From Treponema sp. (GTDB lineage: Bacteria > Spirochaetota > Spirochaetia > Treponematales > Breznakiellaceae), in contig WRKT01000004.1 of the NCBI GenBank assembly GCA_009777995.1, positions 62,001-126,000 of the forward strand: a DNA stretch of 64,000 nucleotides, given 5' to 3'. A program made the translations under genes and the position numbers. Positions 52,866 to 62,305 of this stretch are shown piece after piece. The notes beneath the pieces are model-generated. The model had not been told where the DNA came from and did no database searches. It saw only the letters and a program-made list of their open reading frames with translations. Numbering within the stretch: the stretch's first letter is position 1; each line of letters begins with the position of its first letter.

Positions 52866-53103
52866 AGGTATATCCCTCACACTTTAATGCATCTTGTAGT
52901 TTATTCAACATGTACGATTTTAATGGATTCTGAGTAAGAATTATTGTTACAGACGGGCGATCTTGCTTCCTGTATGTTTTATGAGAACCACTAGTTGTTG
53001 CTGCCCGGAAACCAAGCATTTCAAGGATTTTCATAGCCTCGTCGGGACTTACATCTGAATTACCCTTAAAAATTCTTTGAATGAGTTTCTCTCGTTTACT
53101 CAT
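52858..53103 (-). CDS. hicA: HicA-type toxin
   Basis: An 81-residue HicA with dsRBD-like fold. It has a longer N-terminus than the copy at 34426 (SKREKLIQRIFKGNSDVSPDEAMKILEMLGFRAATTSGSHKTYRKQDRP), the SGSHKTY His being the likely catalytic residue. Start ATG at 53103 is chosen, since TATCAT lies six bases upstream and the in-frame GTG at 53109 would precede the transcription start. It is first in an operon with hicB and purD. Confidence 0.9.
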   Translation of the reverse strand: MSKREKLIQRIFKGNSDVSPDEAMKILEMLGFRAATTSGSHKTYRKQDRPSVTIILTQNPLKSYMLNKLQDALKCEGYTYD

Positions 53104-53106
53104 GCT

Positions 53107-53138
53107 CACATGATAGCATTTCTGCTATCATGTGTCAA
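53107..53138 (-). promoter_or_regulatory. Leaderless hicAB-purD promoter with embedded 12-bp inverted repeat
   Basis: TTGACA (53138-53133), 17 bases, TATCAT (53115-53110), six bases, ATG at 53103. CACATGATAGCA (53107-53118) and TGCTATCATGTG (53123-53134) form a perfect 12-bp inverted repeat around TTTC. Confidence 0.85.
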
Positions 53139-53177
53139 CGAGCATTCTAATAAATTTATGAATTATATTTCCTTCTA

Positions 53178-53669
53178 CTAAAACTCTTTGGATGCAGCAT
53201 TTATGGGCGAAGATCGCATCTCAATTTTCTTAATAGGCATTTTGTCCTTTAGAAGTTCATAGAAGAGCTCGCAAAGGTTTTCGCAAGTAGAAACTTTTTT
53301 AGTTACGACTATTCTGTACTCGGGGTATGACCAAGCAAGGGGGTGGTCTATCTTTTTTAAAGGCACACAGTGGTCAGGGTCGTTAACAATGCCCTCTTTT
53401 CTGTATACGTCAAGAACCGCATCAAGGAGCGGATCGCCCTCTTGAAAGAGCGTTGCATGATGAAAATGGTCACATACCTCCCATGCAATTTTCATGCCGT
53501 CTTTACACGCATGAGCATATCCGGTTACAGGGTCAACTTCGTCTTCCAGCTCAATGGTCAAGTACCCTGAATGCCCGTGAAGATGCTTTGCCTCTCTATT
53601 CCAGTTCATAAACCTGTGTGCATACTGGAAAGAATCCACTTTTACAATCGATCTGTACTTCTCTGACAT
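53178..53669 (-). CDS. queD: 6-pyruvoyl-tetrahydropterin synthase/QueD-family protein
   Basis: A 163-residue protein with the T-fold zinc motif: AHRFMN (His18) and LHGHSG (His31, His33). It likely makes 6-carboxytetrahydropterin for queuosine synthesis, although no neighbouring queuosine gene is seen. It is longer than typical QueD (about 120 residues), with an added middle loop. AGGAGG precedes the ATG. Confidence 0.85.
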   Translation of the reverse strand: MSEKYRSIVKVDSFQYAHRFMNWNREAKHLHGHSGYLTIELEDEVDPVTGYAHACKDGMKIAWEVCDHFHHATLFQEGDPLLDAVLDVYRKEGIVNDPDHCVPLKKIDHPLAWSYPEYRIVVTKKVSTCENLCELFYELLKDKMPIKKIEMRSSPINAASKEF

Positions 53670-53673
53670 AATA

Positions 53674-53844
53674 ATGCCTCCTAAGCAAATTAAGGTTGAT
53701 AAAATAACCTCGCCTATCAGTATAGTATATTTCCTTTTCCTTCAAGGGTATGAACTGTGGATATTATTATTTATTGTGTTTTTTATAGCTATATTGATAA
53801 GGTTATTTTTGCAAATAAGGAAAAGAAAAGCCCTTCTCAGGTAA
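53674..53844 (+). CDS. Possible very small membrane protein
   Basis: An open frame of 56 codons encoding MPPKQIKVDKITSPISIVY, one strongly hydrophobic helix and a basic tail (IRKRKALLR). The topology is sensible, but no ribosome site or promoter is visible and it lies only 4 bp from the divergent queD start. It may be chance in AT-rich DNA. Confidence 0.2.
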   Translation: MPPKQIKVDKITSPISIVYFLFLQGYELWILLFIVFFIAILIRLFLQIRKRKALLR

Positions 53845-53869
53845 TCAATGATTTTAGGCAATCAGAATT

Positions 53870-54274
53870 CTAGTAAAATTCGCTATCAAAATTGGATGCA
53901 ATTGCCATTACTATTCCACCTAATATAAGCCCGGTAATTACTCCAATTACAATATTACCGGTGGCGAAGCCTACTATTACACCAACAATAGCTCCTAATA
54001 TCCAAGGATAAGCTACTCTTATAATTGTTATTACTAAACTTAAAATAATAATTGATGCAATACCGGAAACAATTCCATAAAAGAAATTGCCTGTAGAATA
54101 ACCTACGACTATTCCCAAAATTATCCCAATAATAAAAGAAATTACACCTATTACCCCTGCACCCGGAGAAACATCTCCTCCACTGTAGGGTGGAGGTTTA
54201 GGCTTTTCTCTAAATTCTTCATCATGGATATTGCCTTTTGAGTCCTTCCTTTGATATTCCTTCCAATCACTCAT
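53870..54274 (-). CDS. Small glycine-rich membrane protein
   Basis: A 134-residue protein. The first 35 residues are charged (EYQRKDSKGNIHDEEFREKPKPP), then two or three long hydrophobic stretches with Gly every few residues (GVIGVISFIIGIILGIVVGYSTGNFFYGIVSGIASIIIL..., GAIVGVIVGFATGNIVIGVITGLILGGIVMAIA), glycine-zipper like. Function not known. AAGGAG is the ribosome site. Confidence 0.75.
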   Translation of the reverse strand: MSDWKEYQRKDSKGNIHDEEFREKPKPPPYSGGDVSPGAGVIGVISFIIGIILGIVVGYSTGNFFYGIVSGIASIIILSLVITIIRVAYPWILGAIVGVIVGFATGNIVIGVITGLILGGIVMAIASNFDSEFY

Positions 54275-54463
54275 ATTTCAACTCCTTCAGTGTACGATAT
54301 TATGTCATAATAATAAATTCAAGTATGTGCGTTATTAATACTTTTAGAACCATAGAAAAAAACTAAAAACTTAAGCTTAATGTGTTATATTGCTTCGCTA
54401 ACAGATCAGGTTTAATATATTTTATCAGTGCAGTTTATCATTAATTATGTACCGTATTATCAT

Positions 54464-54847
54464 TCAATTTCTAAAAATGATTCTTAAAATATCTGCTAAA
54501 TATGGTGTTATATAATCATGGTTTAAGCCTTGAATATGCTTAGGAAAGTCATTAATTCCAGGTTGATTTTTTGTACAAAAAATATTTTCATCTTTATTAA
54601 ACCAAATATGATTGTCTGTACATATATTATCTATAAAGCGTTCTTTAAAGATATTAAGCAAGCCATCCGACCCTCCCCAAGAATAAAAGACAAAATTGAA
54701 ATCATTATCTTCAGATAAATCTCTTGGGTGATTAGGTAGAAATTCTTTTATCCTTATTCTTGCTTGATTAAGTGATGGATCACAATAAACACGCGTATTA
54801 AACCTAAATAACTCTTCGTTTACATTTTGAAACTGTGCATAATACAT
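54464..54847 (-). CDS. Hypothetical protein
   Basis: A 127-residue soluble protein rich in Asn, Asp and aromatic residues (MYYAQFQNVNEELFRFNTRVYC...). I do not recognise it. The composition is like small immunity-type proteins, but no toxin is next to it. AGAGGGC lies close upstream of ATG at 54847; the frame is open to 54865. It stands alone between AT-rich gaps and could be acquired DNA. Confidence 0.6.
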   Translation of the reverse strand: MYYAQFQNVNEELFRFNTRVYCDPSLNQARIRIKEFLPNHPRDLSEDNDFNFVFYSWGGSDGLLNIFKERFIDNICTDNHIWFNKDENIFCTKNQPGINDFPKHIQGLNHDYITPYLADILRIIFRN

Positions 54848-54929
54848 AATGCCCTCTTTACTCAATACTATGAAATACTTCCATTTTTATTCAATATTCA
54901 TATATTAATGCATGAATTAGTAATGCTCC

Positions 54930-54971
54930 TGTCATCATATATGCGTCATATATGACGCATATATGATGACA
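54930..54971. repeat. Perfect 42-bp palindrome with no spacer
   Basis: From TGTCATCATATATGCG at 54930 to the mirror half ending in ATGATGACA at 54971, each arm is 21 bp and the centre is CATA|TATG at 54950/54951. No T-run follows on either strand, so it is not an ordinary terminator. It lies between the unknown gene at 54464 and the GNAT gene. Confidence 0.9.
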
Positions 54972-55017
54972 CTTGGGAAGTGGGCCCTGACAGTTGCAGG
55001 TAAGACCCGAAAAATGC

Positions 55018-55023
55018 TAAAAT
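55018..55023 (+). promoter_or_regulatory. -10 element of the GNAT gene (leaderless pattern)
   Basis: TAAAAT, six bases (AGGCCC), ATG at 55030. TTGCAG 18 bases upstream is a weak -35. Confidence 0.45.
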
Positions 55024-55029
55024 AGGCCC

Positions 55030-55884
55030 ATGGAAGTGAAATCCCTTGAAAAGACGGACTTTGAAACCCTCTTTCGGGCGTTTAGCAGTGCCTTTAGTGA
55101 TTATGCTGAGGTTCAAGTCAATGAAGAGCAGCTTAAGGCGATGCTTAAGAGGCGGGGGTATAACGCGGAGCTTTCCTTTGGAATGTTCGAAGGGGAGGAA
55201 CTGCTTTCCTTTACCTTGAACGGGACGGGGTCCTTCAACGGGGCAGATACTGTATACGATACGGGAACGGGCACGGTTATCGAGCATAGGCGCAAGAAAA
55301 TGGCGAGCAAGGTATTTGAACACTCTATTCCGTACTTAAAAAAGGCGGGCTATAAGCAATACCTGCTTGAAGTAATGCAGCATAATGAAAAGGCCTTGCC
55401 GATCTATAAGAATGCAGGTTTTGAAATGACAAGGGAACTTAATTTTTATGTGCAGAAAAAGGAAGAAATAATTAACGATTATGATAAAGAAAATCTACAG
55501 CACAACGTAAGGGAAATTGATCTGAGCTCCCTCCGTGATGTTTCCCGGTTTTGGGATTTTCATCCTTCTTGGCAGAACAGTTTTGAATCGATTGAAAGGA
55601 TAGGGGGCGTCTTTACCTGCCTCGGAGCATTTGCAGGGGATAAGCTTGTGGGCTATTGCATACTCTTTACTGTTTCAGGTGATATTGCCCAAATTGCCAT
55701 AGACAGAGAATTTAGGCGCAGGGGGATTGGGTCATTATTATTGGACAAGATTCTTGGATTGAATAAAAATGCTTCGATAAAAATAATCAATACTGATGCT
55801 TCATGCGAATCGATGAACGGTTTCCTAAAGGCAAAAAATATTAATCTTACCGGAAGCCAATTTGAAATGATATTGGATCTTTAA
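55030..55884 (+). CDS. GNAT-family N-acetyltransferase, two-domain
   Basis: A 284-residue protein with two GNAT-like halves. The first has FSDYAEVQVNEEQ and a GTGTVIEHRRKKMASKVFEHSIPYLKKAGYKQYLLEVMQHNEKALPIYKNAGF acceptor-binding strand pattern; the second ends GDIAQIAIDREFRRRGIGSLLLDKIL with the acetyl-CoA loop RRRGIGS. Tandem GNATs often modify amino-glycans or antibiotics; the substrate is unknown. The start is leaderless-type, with TAAAAT six bases upstream. Confidence 0.88.
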   Translation: MEVKSLEKTDFETLFRAFSSAFSDYAEVQVNEEQLKAMLKRRGYNAELSFGMFEGEELLSFTLNGTGSFNGADTVYDTGTGTVIEHRRKKMASKVFEHSIPYLKKAGYKQYLLEVMQHNEKALPIYKNAGFEMTRELNFYVQKKEEIINDYDKENLQHNVREIDLSSLRDVSRFWDFHPSWQNSFESIERIGGVFTCLGAFAGDKLVGYCILFTVSGDIAQIAIDREFRRRGIGSLLLDKILGLNKNASIKIINTDASCESMNGFLKAKNINLTGSQFEMILDL

Positions 55885-55901
55885 TTAATACCGGAGGGGT
55901 G

Positions 55902-55907
55902 TACTAT
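55902..55907 (+). promoter_or_regulatory. -10 element of the lipoprotein gene (leaderless pattern)
   Basis: TACTAT, six bases (AAAACA), ATG at 55914. No clear -35 box; GGAGGGG lies upstream of this element and could instead serve GTG 55899 at very short spacing. Confidence 0.35.
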
Positions 55908-55913
55908 AAAACA

Positions 55914-57317
55914 ATGAGAAGAATTGTAATTTTATTTTTAATTTTATCAGGCATTATTTTTAGCTCCTGCACTCAAGGAGAATTCGATTATTACGATTCC
56001 CATAATATTCTGCGAGTATCCGAAAAGCCGCTCTTTAAACTTGACGGCACTGTTGACATCGAAGTTTTATCAAGCTTATTAACAATACTCAATGATCCGC
56101 TCCTTGATCCAATGCTGCGCATGCCCATGCGGAACTGGCCGACAGGACTGCCGCATAACGGGCCTGTCTTTCATGCTCTAACAGCAGAAGATTTTTCGCA
56201 TTATGTGGTACCTGATCGTATCTACCGTGACCGAGACTATAGCGGTGCAATTTTAATTAAGCTTTTTGATACTATACCGGGCAGGATGAGCGATCATTCA
56301 AGGAGTCTCTCGAACCAATGGTGGCAATTGGTTTACAGGGCAGCAGACAATGAGAGAGATGTACTCACCCTTTGGATGTATGAGCCCTATAGGCTCTCAG
56401 TCTTTAACGGAAATCGTTATGACTCAAGGGATCCCTCGCGCATAGACGAACGCTTCCTCAGACTAAGAAAAGACGGGAGCTATTATCGAACGGAAATTTC
56501 GGTGAATCATAATAATACTATAAGGGATGATTACGGCAATACAGGAGGAGAGCAGGGCGACTATACACTGGAAGGAAACTATAGCGCAAGCATTGCAAGG
56601 GCTAATCTCCGGCACGATGCTGAAAGGCTCTTAAACAGAATTGACGTAAGGCGATTCATAGCCACACCTTCCGAATTGCCCGGAGAATGGCAATCATCAT
56701 TTTTTCAGACGGGCTCTAATTTTTTCGGCAGGTTTTATGTGTCGGGCCAGTTTCAGCAAAGCGATACGACCAGGGGGCACTTTACCGGTTCCGACAATAT
56801 GTTTGACGGGCTTGGCGCCGCCAGCCGTATCTGGGGGAACTGGGACATGTTCTTCATTGCCAACGGAATGGATGGCCTTTCTGTAGGGCCGGATAAGGGC
56901 CAATGGCGTCATACTAATATTGCTTCGGCATATAATGACCTGCTCTGGCTCCCCTCCGATTTTGAAATACGCACAATGGGGCACGATAAAGACAATGCAC
57001 GTTTTCAAACCTTTATCGAATACCCGGGCGATCCAAGCAGTCCCCTTATTACTAACCGCATTCCCGAAGACCGCCCTGACTCCGCGATGGGCCGATCGGG
57101 CCTCTGGCGTCTTAACGGATACGACAGGGGATATTCGGGAGATGTAATTAAAACAAACAGGGCGTGGCTCCGCTCTGCCTGCACAGTCTCCATTGGAAGT
57201 ATTAATACGGTAACCCCAAGCGGCAACCGCTATGAGCACGGTGTAATTAATAAAGAGGCGATGAGGCCGGGCATTCATTTAAACATAAAACTATTAAGAG
57301 CCGAGTTTGGTTTGTAA
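55914..57317 (+). CDS. Hypothetical lipoprotein
   Basis: A 467-residue protein with signal [19 protein letters not shown] and a lipobox Cys. The mature part is beta-rich with many Arg/Asp/Tyr ([56 protein letters not shown]) and no recognised domain. Probably outer-membrane or periplasmic. The end overlaps the histidine kinase gene by 24 bp on the other strand. Start 55914 is chosen over GTG 55899 for the signal peptide. Confidence 0.75.
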   Translation: MRRIVILFLILSGIIFSSCTQGEFDYYDSHNILRVSEKPLFKLDGTVDIEVLSSLLTILNDPLLDPMLRMPMRNWPTGLPHNGPVFHALTAEDFSHYVVPDRIYRDRDYSGAILIKLFDTIPGRMSDHSRSLSNQWWQLVYRAADNERDVLTLWMYEPYRLSVFNGNRYDSRDPSRIDERFLRLRKDGSYYRTEISVNHNNTIRDDYGNTGGEQGDYTLEGNYSASIARANLRHDAERLLNRIDVRRFIATPSELPGEWQSSFFQTGSNFFGRFYVSGQFQQSDTTRGHFTGSDNMFDGLGAASRIWGNWDMFFIANGMDGLSVGPDKGQWRHTNIASAYNDLLWLPSDFEIRTMGHDKDNARFQTFIEYPGDPSSPLITNRIPEDRPDSAMGRSGLWRLNGYDRGYSGDVIKTNRAWLRSACTVSIGSINTVTPSGNRYEHGVINKEAMRPGIHLNIKLLRAEFGL

Positions 57318-60047
57318 AAGGACAAGGCAATCATTTGTTTTATCGTATTCATACTTTTTAAGACACTTAAGAGCTTCTAAAAGCAAATTGTTAATTTCTT
57401 CATCAAAATCAAGTGCAGTAAGACTTGCAAGAATTTCTATGCCTGCATCACTGTCATAACTTTCAACAGCCCCTATTGCCTTTTCCAGCTCTTCTCTTAG
57501 ATTAGGAATAGAACCTTTTTCTTTAATAAAATTGCCGGAATCGGCAGGGAAAACAACGCTTAGCTGTTCATGAAGGCGCATCAACCTCTCAAAGTATCCC
57601 GGGAACTCAGCCTTACAGAATTCGCTGTCCTTCTCTTTCGATCCTGTTTCAAGCCTTAATGATACATTCGCAAGGCTCGCAGCTCCAATACTTGCAAGTG
57701 AAGATTTCATTGCATGTACGGAAATTGAAAAATTTTCTATTTCTTCGGCATTAATAAATTGCTGCATTTTATCTGCACTTTCTTTTAATTTTTCATAAAA
57801 CAATAATAGATAATCACGGTACATCACCTTATGACCGCTCATTCGATGCAGACCAATCTCTGCGTTAATTTCTTTTATATCACGCAGGCTTAAGAAGAAG
57901 TCATCCAAGTCTTCTTCGCTGTCTTTAATTGCTTCAGTGCTAACTTCCGATGCATGAATTACTTTCTCTGCAGGCAGCCATTCAATAAGTATTTTTACAA
58001 GATCAGGTATCTCTATCGGCTTTGACACAAATCCGTTCAGCCCGCTTGTTAGGAACATCTCCCTTGCTCCCTGTACTGCATTTGCAGTAAGTGCAATTAT
58101 TATGAGTTTTTCACCCCTGCCCTTTATCTTTCTGATTTCTGCAGCTGTTTCAATACCGTCCATCTCGGGCATCATATGATCCATGAATACTATGTCGTAT
58201 TCCTTTTCAGCTATCATCTTAATTGCCTCTTTGCCTGACAATGCCGTATCGGCATTAACCCCAAGCAGGCCAAGAAGACCAACAGCAACCCTTAAGTTAA
58301 AATCATTATCATCAACAACTAAAATCCTTGCATCGGGTGCGCTTATTGAATGCTCTTTATCAAAGCTATCGTTCTGTCTTATCTCGCTTGCCTTACCTTC
58401 AACAAGCGGAACCGTAATCGTAAAGACACTGCCCTTTCCGTACTCACTTGTTACACCAATGCTGCCGCCCATCATCTCGATAAACTTCTTGCTTATTGCA
58501 AGCCCAAGCCCTGTTCCTGCGATATACCTGTTTTTTTCAGTTTTTGATTGCTCGAAGGTTTGAAAGAGTTTTGGTATATCTTCCTTTCTGATGCCGATGC
58601 CTGAATCTTTTATTTCAAAAATAATGATTTCCCTGTCGGCTAAAATACTCGCCTTAAACTCGATATATCCGCTTTCAGTAAACTTAACCGCATTCCCGCA
58701 GATATTTATTAGCACCTGCCGCAGTTTTATATCATCACCGTATTGTGCTTCGGGCATTTCTCCAAAGTATTCAAACCTGAACTCAAGGCCCTTCCGTTTT
58801 GCAGCGAGCATGAACATTGACACAACATTGTCAACAAGGGCATGGAAGTCATAATGCACGGGGCTAAGCTCAAGTTTACCTGCCTCTACTTTTGACATAT
58901 CAAGGATATCGTTAATTATCGATAATAATGAATGTGCAGAAGAGTGTATATCATTGACATATCTCATCTCCCTTTCGGGCAGCCTTGAATTCAGCAATAG
59001 ATCTGACATGCCAAGTATTGAGTTCATTGGGGTGCGTATCTCGTGGCTCATATTTGCAAGGAATGAAGACTTTAATCTCGAAGCCTCATCAGAGCGTTTT
59101 TTTGCTGCATACATAAAGGTGAGAATGCCGCATAACAAAAAAGTTGACACAAATCCGGTCCCTGTTAGAACATAGATCATCGCATTGGCATCCTGATAAA
59201 ACTCCTGAACAGGAACGCCGATATAAATATGCCAATCGTTAAAAAGCTTTCGGCTGAAAAATATGCTGTCTATGCCGGTAAAGGAAACTGTCCTATATGC
59301 ATCAAACTCATAGCCTCCCCGCAGGCGTGATGCAAGCTCACCGAACCCTAATACATCAAGGGTTAAACCAAAGATCGATTCGTCGATATGTACGATTACT
59401 CGCAGCTCTGAATCAAGCAAGGCCCCGTATCCTATGTTTAACAAATGTATATCACTAACATAATCACTTATAAGTTCAAATTGAATGTCAAATGCAAGCA
59501 CTCCAAAATTTACGCCATTGGCATCGAATAACATTCTTGAAAGAGACATAACAAGGTCATTATTATCAAGGCTGATATACGGGTCTGTGAAAAATACCTG
59601 CCCGTTATTTTCGTATGCCCCGATATACCAGGGGCGTGTACTCGGACTATACTCCCAATCAACTTCGCCGGGATACGAATGGACAAACTCGCCGTCAATT
59701 ATCGCATAAATATAAAGAAAACCATTATACTTTTCATCGTTCCTTAAAATTAATGAGGCAAGACGTGCAAGTTCTGCGCTTGCCCTTTCCGGATCGGTTC
59801 CCCTTGCATAAAGTTCCTCGATGGAAGATGCAACAATTTCAAAAGTGGCCTGGTGAGCCCTTAGATATGCAGTCAGGGTTTCGGCAGAGAACATTATCAC
59901 TTCTTCGCCATAGCTTGTAATATTCCTTGATGCAATACGAGAAGTAAAAAAGAAGCTTGTTACTACCATAAAAATGGCAATTACGATAACAACAAGGTAT
60001 TGTAAAAATAGACTCGAATCTGCTTTAAAGCGTAAGAGTAATTTCAA
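57294..60047 (-). CDS. Hybrid sensor histidine kinase with dCache, REC and HPt domains
   Basis: A 917-residue membrane protein. Helices at about 16-37 and 290-312 bracket a periplasmic dCache-type sensor ([20 protein letters not shown]..., [29 protein letters not shown]). Next come the phospho-His motif [16 protein letters not shown], HATPase boxes ([33 protein letters not shown]), a receiver ([26 protein letters not shown]) and an HPt ([14 protein letters not shown]). The ligand is unknown. Start TTG 60047, with GAGGAG. It is 17 bp after the response regulator and likely co-transcribed. Confidence 0.95.
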   Translation of the reverse strand: MKLLLRFKADSSLFLQYLVVIVIAIFMVVTSFFFTSRIASRNITSYGEEVIMFSAETLTAYLRAHQATFEIVASSIEELYARGTDPERASAELARLASLILRNDEKYNGFLYIYAIIDGEFVHSYPGEVDWEYSPSTRPWYIGAYENNGQVFFTDPYISLDNNDLVMSLSRMLFDANGVNFGVLAFDIQFELISDYVSDIHLLNIGYGALLDSELRVIVHIDESIFGLTLDVLGFGELASRLRGGYEFDAYRTVSFTGIDSIFFSRKLFNDWHIYIGVPVQEFYQDANAMIYVLTGTGFVSTFLLCGILTFMYAAKKRSDEASRLKSSFLANMSHEIRTPMNSILGMSDLLLNSRLPEREMRYVNDIHSSAHSLLSIINDILDMSKVEAGKLELSPVHYDFHALVDNVVSMFMLAAKRKGLEFRFEYFGEMPEAQYGDDIKLRQVLINICGNAVKFTESGYIEFKASILADREIIIFEIKDSGIGIRKEDIPKLFQTFEQSKTEKNRYIAGTGLGLAISKKFIEMMGGSIGVTSEYGKGSVFTITVPLVEGKASEIRQNDSFDKEHSISAPDARILVVDDNDFNLRVAVGLLGLLGVNADTALSGKEAIKMIAEKEYDIVFMDHMMPEMDGIETAAEIRKIKGRGEKLIIIALTANAVQGAREMFLTSGLNGFVSKPIEIPDLVKILIEWLPAEKVIHASEVSTEAIKDSEEDLDDFFLSLRDIKEINAEIGLHRMSGHKVMYRDYLLLFYEKLKESADKMQQFINAEEIENFSISVHAMKSSLASIGAASLANVSLRLETGSKEKDSEFCKAEFPGYFERLMRLHEQLSVVFPADSGNFIKEKGSIPNLREELEKAIGAVESYDSDAGIEILASLTALDFDEEINNLLLEALKCLKKYEYDKTNDCLVLLQTKLGS

Positions 60048-60064
60048 GGTACTCCTCTATTCCT

Positions 60065-60856
60065 CTATAAAAACTTTTTAATTCTATTTGCAGCATCTTG
60101 CGGTACAATTGGTTTTACGATGAAATCTGCTGCACCCGCCTGCATACATTTTTGAACATATTCCTTTGTAGACTTTCCTGTAATAAAAATAATTGGAGCA
60201 TCGTGCCCCTGTGCCCTAATCTCCTGCGCAAGCTTAATCCCGTCCATGCCCGGCATTTCAATATCAAGAACAAACAGTTCGGGCCTTATCTTACTTAAAA
60301 CTCCAAGGGCCCCCAAACCGGAAGTGACTGCGATAATCTTGCAGGGAACTTCCTTTAGAGCTGCTTTGAATGTGTCAAGGCAATAGGTATCGTCATCAAC
60401 TGCAAGTATGCTCTTAATCTCACTGCTCTCGGGGTTTACTTCATTCGTTTTACCTGCCGATTGCCCTGAGTTTTTTTCATCTTCTTCGGCCTTGAAAAAT
60501 GCAAGTTGTATATCAATGGAAAGAGAAGTCAGGGTCGAAAGAAAATAAGAGACATAGGCTTCGATTTTTTCAGGCCTTTCCTCATCAAAGCTGTTAATAT
60601 GCTTCCAGCAATCGTTTGCGAGCTCTTCTGCATGAATTCCTGCAAGCATGTCCCGCAGACTAGTAAGGTGAATAATGACTGTTTTGATGTCACGTTTTTC
60701 CATTGCGGCCTTAACTTCGCCTTCCTCAGAGGGGAATTTTTCAGTAAAGGTATGCAATGATTCAGCGTAAAGCTCAAGTTGGCTCTTTGTCATCATCTGA
60801 AGACGCTTTGTTATATTAAGTTCAGGAATGGTGTGGAGATATTCTCTTATATTCAT
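60065..60856 (-). CDS. Response regulator with N-terminal helical domain
   Basis: A 263-residue protein. The last 120 residues form a receiver (SILAVDDDTYCLDTFKAALKE, phospho-Asp in LFVLDIEMPGMDGIKL, IIFITGKSTK, FIVKPIVP). The N-terminal 140 residues are helical with a HPt-like pattern (VIIHLTSLRDMLAGIHAEELANDCW). It precedes the hybrid kinase and probably exchanges phosphate with it. GGAGG lies seven bases before the ATG; TATAAT stands just upstream. Confidence 0.9.
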   Translation of the reverse strand: MNIREYLHTIPELNITKRLQMMTKSQLELYAESLHTFTEKFPSEEGEVKAAMEKRDIKTVIIHLTSLRDMLAGIHAEELANDCWKHINSFDEERPEKIEAYVSYFLSTLTSLSIDIQLAFFKAEEDEKNSGQSAGKTNEVNPESSEIKSILAVDDDTYCLDTFKAALKEVPCKIIAVTSGLGALGVLSKIRPELFVLDIEMPGMDGIKLAQEIRAQGHDAPIIFITGKSTKEYVQKCMQAGAADFIVKPIVPQDAANRIKKFL

Positions 60857-60917
60857 TTTACAACCTCCATTTAATTATACAGGAACTTTAGATATACCAC
60901 AAACAGAGGTCTTATGC

Positions 60918-60923
60918 TATATT
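60918..60923 (+). promoter_or_regulatory. -10 element of pyrE (leaderless pattern)
   Basis: TATATT, six bases (CCTCCC), ATG at 60930. No good -35 box. Confidence 0.45.
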
Positions 60924-60929
60924 CCTCCC

Positions 60930-61529
60930 ATGGATCATACAACCGATACTATCACTCTTTTAAAAAAATCAGGGGCCCTTCTCGAGGGCCATTTTCTCCT
61001 CTCTTCGGGGAGGCACGGAGACCAATATTTCCAGTGCGCCCTGCTCCTGTCAAGGCCCGAAAGGGCGGCGGCCGCCCTTTCGGGCCTTATTGCGCAGCTT
61101 AAAGCGGACATGAGTGCGGGGAAGATTAGGATAGATGCTGTTGTCGGGCCTGCTATCGGGGGCATTATCGTGGCTTATGAGCTGGGCCGGCAGTTGGGAT
61201 TACCTGCATTATTCACTGAAAGGGACGATTCCGGGGTTATGACTCTGCGCAGGGGTTTTGAGATAAAACAGGATATGAGTATACTCGTGGCAGAGGACGT
61301 TGTTACCACGGCAAAGTCATCGGGGGAATGTATAAAGGCCCTTGAAGAAGCAGGGGCGAAGATCGCAGGCCTTGCCTGTATTGTAGACCGCAGGGCCCCC
61401 GGCCTTGAAATTGACCTCCCCTTCTACCCTGCATGCCGCCTTGAAGCAAAGACTTGGGCGCCGGATGACTGCGAACTGTGCAGAGAGGGCCTTCCCTTGG
61501 TTAAGCCCGGCTCAAGAAAGATAAAATGA
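60930..61529 (+). CDS. pyrE: Orotate phosphoribosyltransferase
   Basis: A 199-residue PyrE (LLEGHFLLSSGRHGDQYFQC, VVGPAIGGIIVAYELGRQLGL, the PRPP loop ILVAEDVVTTAKSSGECIKAL). It joins orotate and PRPP in pyrimidine synthesis. Start ATG 60930; the open frame upstream to 60828 lies before the promoter and is not used. It overlaps the pseudouridine synthase start by four bases. Confidence 0.96.
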   Translation: MDHTTDTITLLKKSGALLEGHFLLSSGRHGDQYFQCALLLSRPERAAAALSGLIAQLKADMSAGKIRIDAVVGPAIGGIIVAYELGRQLGLPALFTERDDSGVMTLRRGFEIKQDMSILVAEDVVTTAKSSGECIKALEEAGAKIAGLACIVDRRAPGLEIDLPFYPACRLEAKTWAPDDCELCREGLPLVKPGSRKIK

Positions 61530-62305
61530 AAAGACCCCTTTTTACTCTAATCCATGAAGATGAGAATATCGCTGTCTTTAATAAGAGTTCAGGTATTTCT
61601 GTAAGCCCTGATCGCTGGGATCCTTCTATTGAGAGGCTGGACAGGCTTGCAGCCGAGTTTATCAAAATCCCAAAACTCTATACGGTTCATCGTATAGACA
61701 AGGAAACATCGGGGCTGGTTATCTTTGCAAAAAATGATTGGACCCATAAGGCCCTTTCATCGGCCTTTGAGAAGAGGAAGGTAAAGAAGCGATATATCGC
61801 TGCGGTAAACGGGAGGCCGAGCCAAAAGGAAATCGTCTGCGATCTTCCCCTAGTTCCCAACGGAAATAAGAAGCACATGACCATAATCGATAAATTCCGA
61901 GGCAAGGAATCCATTACGACATTTCGCCTTCTTGGGAGTGCAGGGAATTATAGCATCCTTGAGGCCATGCCCGAGACAGGCAGGACCCACCAGATAAGGG
62001 TGCATCTTGCAAGCCTTGGTCACACTGTAGTGGGCGATGATCTTTACGGGAACGGAAGGCCGGTAAAGCTCTCAGCTTTTAAGAAGGGCTGGCAGGGAAA
62101 TCCCAAGGAAGAAAGGCCCTTAATTTCCAGACTTGGCCTTCATGCCTACGAGCTTTTTCTGCCCGGCTACCCCGAGGGCCGCCCGCAAGGCCGCTCGCAG
62201 AGCTTGGAAGGTCCCACGGGGTTAAGCCTAAAGGCCCCGATCCCTAAAGACATGTCTGCTCTAATAAAACAGATGGAGAAGGTCTCGGGGAATACAATAC
62301 TTTAG
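61526..62305 (+). CDS. RluA-family pseudouridine synthase
   Basis: A 259-residue enzyme with the family motif TVHRIDKETSGLVIFAK (catalytic Asp) and GRTHQIRVHLASLGHTVVGDDLYG. It converts uridine to pseudouridine in rRNA or tRNA; the target cannot be told from sequence. No S4 domain is present. It overlaps pyrE by four bases (ATGA) and the hemerythrin end by four bases on the other strand. Confidence 0.93.
   Translation: MKRPLFTLIHEDENIAVFNKSSGISVSPDRWDPSIERLDRLAAEFIKIPKLYTVHRIDKETSGLVIFAKNDWTHKALSSAFEKRKVKKRYIAAVNGRPSQKEIVCDLPLVPNGNKKHMTIIDKFRGKESITTFRLLGSAGNYSILEAMPETGRTHQIRVHLASLGHTVVGDDLYGNGRPVKLSAFKKGWQGNPKEERPLISRLGLHAYELFLPGYPEGRPQGRSQSLEGPTGLSLKAPIPKDMSALIKQMEKVSGNTIL

Noticed and set aside
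53107-53109. GTG 53109 as hicA start
   Set aside because: It lies within the promoter's discriminator, before the predicted transcription start; ATG 53103 fits.
54275-54463. A gene in the AT-rich gap after the glycine-rich membrane protein
   Set aside because: Only short frames are present, with no ribosome site or recognisable protein.
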